A stretch of DNA of 64,000 nt. Origin: an uncultured bacterium. GTDB taxonomy: Bacteria > Actinomycetota > Coriobacteriia > Coriobacteriales > Coriobacteriaceae. The notes beneath the pieces are model-generated. The model worked only from the letters and a program-made list of their open reading frames with translations, was not told the origin of the DNA and searched no databases. Positions 61,895-64,000 of this stretch are shown in pieces; position 1 is the first letter of the stretch, and every line of letters begins with the position of its first letter. The position numbers and the translations under genes are program-made. The stretch spans positions 1 through 64,000 of the forward strand of contig CAJMST010000005.1 of the NCBI GenBank assembly GCA_905216145.1, written 5' to 3'.

Positions 61895-62419
61895 CTAATC
61901 ATGGTATTCGCCGCGGTCCCACTTCTCGAGGAACTCGTCAAAAAAGTGCGGGTCAGCCTGAGCCTCGGCGTCGGCCTTATTGCAGGCATCGATCTTGGCG
62001 ATCAGGGCATCGTGCTCGGGGGTCTTCTCGTAGGGCTCCTCCAGGAAGGCAAGCATGATATCGGCCATCAGGAACTCGCCGGTGATCTTGCCGCCAAAGC
62101 CCACGATGTTGGCGTTGAGCTCGCGACGGGCATACAGGGCAGAGGTCATGTCGCGGACCAGGGCGCAACGGGCGCCGGGAACCTTGTTGACGGCGTTGGT
62201 GATGCCGATGCCGGTGCCGCACAGGGCCACGCCAAAGTCGGCCTTGCCGCTGGCAACAGCCTCGCCCACGGCCTTGCCGTAGATGGGATAGTGCGTACGG
62301 GTGTGGCTGTAGGTGCCGCAGTCGAGCACCTTGTAGCCAGCCTGCTCCAGGCGGTCGGCCAGATAGATCTTCTCGTCCGTAACGATATGGTCGCAACCGA
62401 TTGCGATGGTCTTCTTCAT
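61895..62419 (-). CDS. lacB: Galactose-6-phosphate isomerase subunit LacB
   Basis: RpiB/LacA/LacB-fold isomerase subunit: IAIGCDHIVTDEKIYLADRL, DCGTYSHTRTHYPIYG, GVALCGTGIGITNAVNKVPG and NANIVGFGGKITGEFLM. At 174 residues it is the normal LacB length. It works as a heteromer with LacA, encoded just upstream, to convert galactose 6-phosphate to tagatose 6-phosphate. Start ATG at 62419 with AAAGGACGTTC upstream. Confidence 0.94.
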   Translation of the reverse strand: MKKTIAIGCDHIVTDEKIYLADRLEQAGYKVLDCGTYSHTRTHYPIYGKAVGEAVASGKADFGVALCGTGIGITNAVNKVPGARCALVRDMTSALYARRELNANIVGFGGKITGEFLMADIMLAFLEEPYEKTPEHDALIAKIDACNKADAEAQADPHFFDEFLEKWDRGEYHD

Positions 62420-62482
62420 CAGAACGTCCTTTCGTCTGAATTCACAAGTTGAGGTAGAAGTTCGAGTTCTCGGTGGCTCTCG

Positions 62483-62911
62483 TTAGGCCATCTTGTTGAG
62501 CATGTCGACACGGATCTGGTGACGGCCGCCGGCGTACTGGGCACGCAGGAACTCACGGGCGATCTTCTTAGCGACCTCGGTGCCCACAACGCCCGGGCCC
62601 ATGGTGACCATGCGCGAGCCGTTGTGCTCGCGGGTCATGTAAGCGGAACGCTCGTCGGAAATGTTGGCGACGACCATGCCCTTGATCTTGACGGCGGCCA
62701 TATAGGAGCCGACGCCGTACTTATCGAATGCGAAGCCCTGGGAATCCTTGTGCTCCAGCAGGTCCTTGGCAACGGCGGTCGCGGAATCGACAAAGTCCGC
62801 GGCAGGGGTCTCGGAATAGTCGACGACCTCGTGACCGTCGGCGATGAGCATCTCCTTGATGGACTCCTTCATCGACATACCGTCGGCATCGGAAGCGATT
62901 ACAACCCTCAT
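62483..62911 (-). CDS. lacA: Galactose-6-phosphate isomerase subunit LacA
   Basis: Partner of LacB: MRVVIASDADGMSMKESIKE, GFAFDKYGVGSYMAAVKIKG, DERSAYMTREHNGSRMVTMG and EFLRAQYAGGRHQIRVDML. It is 142 residues, the usual LacA size. ATG at 62911 has a near-perfect ribosome binding site (AAGGAGGATGTC). First gene of lacABC. The promoter region upstream holds palindromic TGTTC/GAACA sites and an ACCGTTCAC motif. No lactose or galactose PTS is in the window. Confidence 0.94.
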   Translation of the reverse strand: MRVVIASDADGMSMKESIKEMLIADGHEVVDYSETPAADFVDSATAVAKDLLEHKDSQGFAFDKYGVGSYMAAVKIKGMVVANISDERSAYMTREHNGSRMVTMGPGVVGTEVAKKIAREFLRAQYAGGRHQIRVDMLNKMA

Positions 62912-63005
62912 GACATCCTCCTTGAGAGATACGCAGGTGCGTAGTTTCTGTTTGGAAGTGTTGAATCGCATTCAGGTCCGGGCATCTGAATGTGCGGTTC
63001 TTCAC

Positions 63006-63036
63006 TGTTCATGTTTATTTGAACACATTCGAACAG
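63006..63036. promoter_or_regulatory. Operator-like repeats of the lac operon
   Basis: TGTTC - 10 bp - GAACA (63006-63025) overlapped by GAACACATTCGAACA. The same half-site TGTTC/GAACA recurs in 63062-63081. This resembles DeoR-family LacR sites (TGTTT...AAACA). Confidence 0.55.
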
Positions 63037-63061
63037 TAACTGCAACAACTATTTGTTTATC

Positions 63062-63081
63062 TTTGTTCTTTTTTGAACAAA
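63062..63081. promoter_or_regulatory. Palindromic operator of the lac operon
   Basis: TTTGTTC - TTTTTT - GAACAAA, a perfect 7-bp inverted repeat 150 bp upstream of lacA. Confidence 0.6.
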
Positions 63082-63082
63082 T

Positions 63083-63091
63083 ACCGTTCAC
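63083..63091 (+). promoter_or_regulatory. ACCGTTCAC motif, lac operon
   Basis: Exact copy of the recurring 9-mer, adjacent to the palindromic operator; a weaker GACCGTTTGG follows 19 bp later. Confidence 0.4.
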
Positions 63092-63151
63092 AGATGATTG
63101 CTGACCGTTTGGACCGGGCGCGGACGTAGCGACCATGTGTTCAACAAACAA

Positions 63152-63184
63152 AAGGGCGGCCGAGAACGTGTCTCGACCGCCCTT
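63152..63184 (-). terminator. Terminator of the membrane protein gene
   Basis: AAGGGCGG..CGAGA pairs with TCTCG..CCGCCCTT, and on the minus strand is followed by TTGTTTGTT. It lies 35 nt after the stop at 63219. Confidence 0.8.
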
Positions 63185-63218
63185 CTCACGGTTGATCTTC
63201 CAAAGATCGCTTTGCCGC

Positions 63219-64000
63219 CTACTCAGACTGCCCGCTCTTCTTGGCATGTTTGGACGGACCGCTCAAGAAACGACCCGTCAGATAGTTCGCGGGACCGGAG
63301 ATATCGATCCCCAGCAGCACGTGTCCTAGCCATAGGAACGCCGCGAGCACCAGTAGAGGAATCACACACGAGGTCACGATCATCACGATGACGCCTTCGA
63401 TGAGGTCGGTCACCTGCTGCACGATCTCGTCGGTCATCTGCTTGGCACCACTGGTTACCGACGTAACAAGGCTCGATGCCCCATCGGTCAACTGCTCGAG
63501 CACGTTTTTGGACTCCGTGGCCTCGGATTTTTTCTTGTTCGATTTTGAGCTGGTCTCGGCTGACTTGTCCGTGGTGTCGGCTGCGTCCGCAGCCTTTTGC
63601 TCAGCTTGCTCAATACTTACGCGATACGTTTCATCGACCTTCTGCGACACCCATACGCTCGCGGGTACGAGCGCCATGCCGATCACGGCAACCACCAGCA
63701 CGCGTGTCGCCACACGGCGCAGGACGGCGCTCGTACTCCAGCGCCCGTGAACGCCGAGCGACACCGCAAAGAGCACCAACGCAAACGGGATTAAGATGCC
63801 CAAGCCAACCGACCACAAAATAGTCAGCAGATATTTCTCTAGGTATAGCACGGCAAGCACGATACCAAGGTTGCCTGAAAGCTGTGCGAGCTGCTCGGCG
63901 ACCGGCGTTCCCGTATCACCAGGCAGCGCGGTAATGCCCGCAGACAGCGCCACGCACGAGGTTGTGAGCGCCAATACGTTACCTTTCTTTTGATCGATGA
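63219..64000 (-). CDS. Membrane protein of unknown function, 5' end outside the window
   Basis: I do not recognise a family. The frame is open through the right edge (position 64000), so the true start lies beyond. Visible parts: a hydrophobic N-terminal stretch (GNVLALTTSCVALSAGITAL), two long helices (LLTILWSVGLGILIPFALVL; VATRVLVVAVIGMALVPASV), a polar Ser/Lys-rich segment of about 60 residues, and a pair of amphipathic/hydrophobic helices (VIVMIVTSCVIPLLVLAAFL). The C-terminus is basic and hydrophilic. It may be a membrane scaffold or channel-like protein. It is followed by a terminator and then the divergent-looking lac control region. Confidence 0.75.
   Translation of the reverse strand, partial: IDQKKGNVLALTTSCVALSAGITALPGDTGTPVAEQLAQLSGNLGIVLAVLYLEKYLLTILWSVGLGILIPFALVLFAVSLGVHGRWSTSAVLRRVATRVLVVAVIGMALVPASVWVSQKVDETYRVSIEQAEQKAADAADTTDKSAETSSKSNKKKSEATESKNVLEQLTDGASSLVTSVTSGAKQMTDEIVQQVTDLIEGVIVMIVTSCVIPLLVLAAFLWLGHVLLGIDISGPANYLTGRFLSGPSKHAKKSGQSE

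Larger units (their letters stand above)
62912..63218. promoter_or_regulatory. 307-bp upstream region of lacABC
   Basis: It contains the sites described separately (63006-63036, 63062-63081, 63083-63091), A/T-rich promoter sequence between them, and the terminator of the neighbouring membrane protein gene (63152-63184). No gene is seen. Confidence 0.55.

Overview
The window is 64 kb of moderately GC-rich, gene-dense bacterial chromosome with mixed strand use and short operons. Gene content suggests a strictly fermentative gut anaerobe of the Coriobacteriia, most likely Collinsella or a close relative. The evidence is a split pyruvate formate-lyase with its activase, sucrose PTS uptake, an agmatine deiminase pathway controlled by a membrane-bound LuxR protein, a flavodiiron protein, and both galactose routes. 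This placement is inference; there is no rRNA or marker phylogeny in the window. I saw no tRNA, rRNA, CRISPR array, complete insertion sequence or prophage.

Layout. 0.2-6.5 kb: a small conserved protein, an ABC exporter pair, a GyrI-like protein, a wrecked Abi gene joined to a chloride-channel tail, and ogt. 7.2-12.5 kb: aspartate-family synthesis (asd and lysC divergent from thrC and thrB). 12.8-15.8 kb: an XRE regulator with a membrane zinc-ribbon-like protein, then a DUF3990 protein paired with an HTH protein that looks like a toxin-antitoxin unit. 15.8-20.6 kb: engB, mtnN, a beta-lactamase-fold protein, pflA and a DegV protein. 20.9-26.5 kb: a sucrose/fructoside operon (two GH32 enzymes around a PTS EIIBC) with its LacI repressor. 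26.8-29.2 kb: pyruvate formate-lyase split into a core and a separate glycyl-radical domain. 29.7-34.4 kb: MarR plus a heterodimeric ABC exporter. 35-36 kb: DAHP synthase. 37.1-44.6 kb: agmatine catabolism (putrescine carbamoyltransferase, antiporter, agmatine deiminase, second permease) divergent from aguR. 44.9-49 kb: a BceAB-like ABC pair and a NUDIX-Vsr fusion. 49.5-55.8 kb: AraC, HAD phosphatase, class II aldolase, DeoR, flavodiiron protein, LacI/GalR. 56.2-59 kb: galK and galT. 59.3-60.6 kb: a DUF4143 ATPase bracketed by direct repeats. 60.9-62.9 kb: lacC, lacB and lacA (tagatose-6-phosphate route). The window ends inside a membrane protein gene.

How the genes work together. Sucrose, galactose, galactose-6-phosphate and agmatine feed glycolysis, mixed-acid fermentation through PFL, and proton-consuming ATP generation. 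LacI-type operators are visible for the sucrose and galactose units, and a recurring 9-mer (ACCGTTCAC) lies upstream of the sucrose, pfl, agu, gal and lac units, suggesting one global regulator.

The most unusual content is non-coding. Four nested hairpins sit 15-24 nt after stop codons. Their paired arms differ completely from copy to copy, but the unpaired strands are conserved (GTCCTCG..CATG and CTGCGGA). There are also two further families of intergenic structured repeats and a 356-bp duplicated segment carrying the severed tail of an ABC permease gene.
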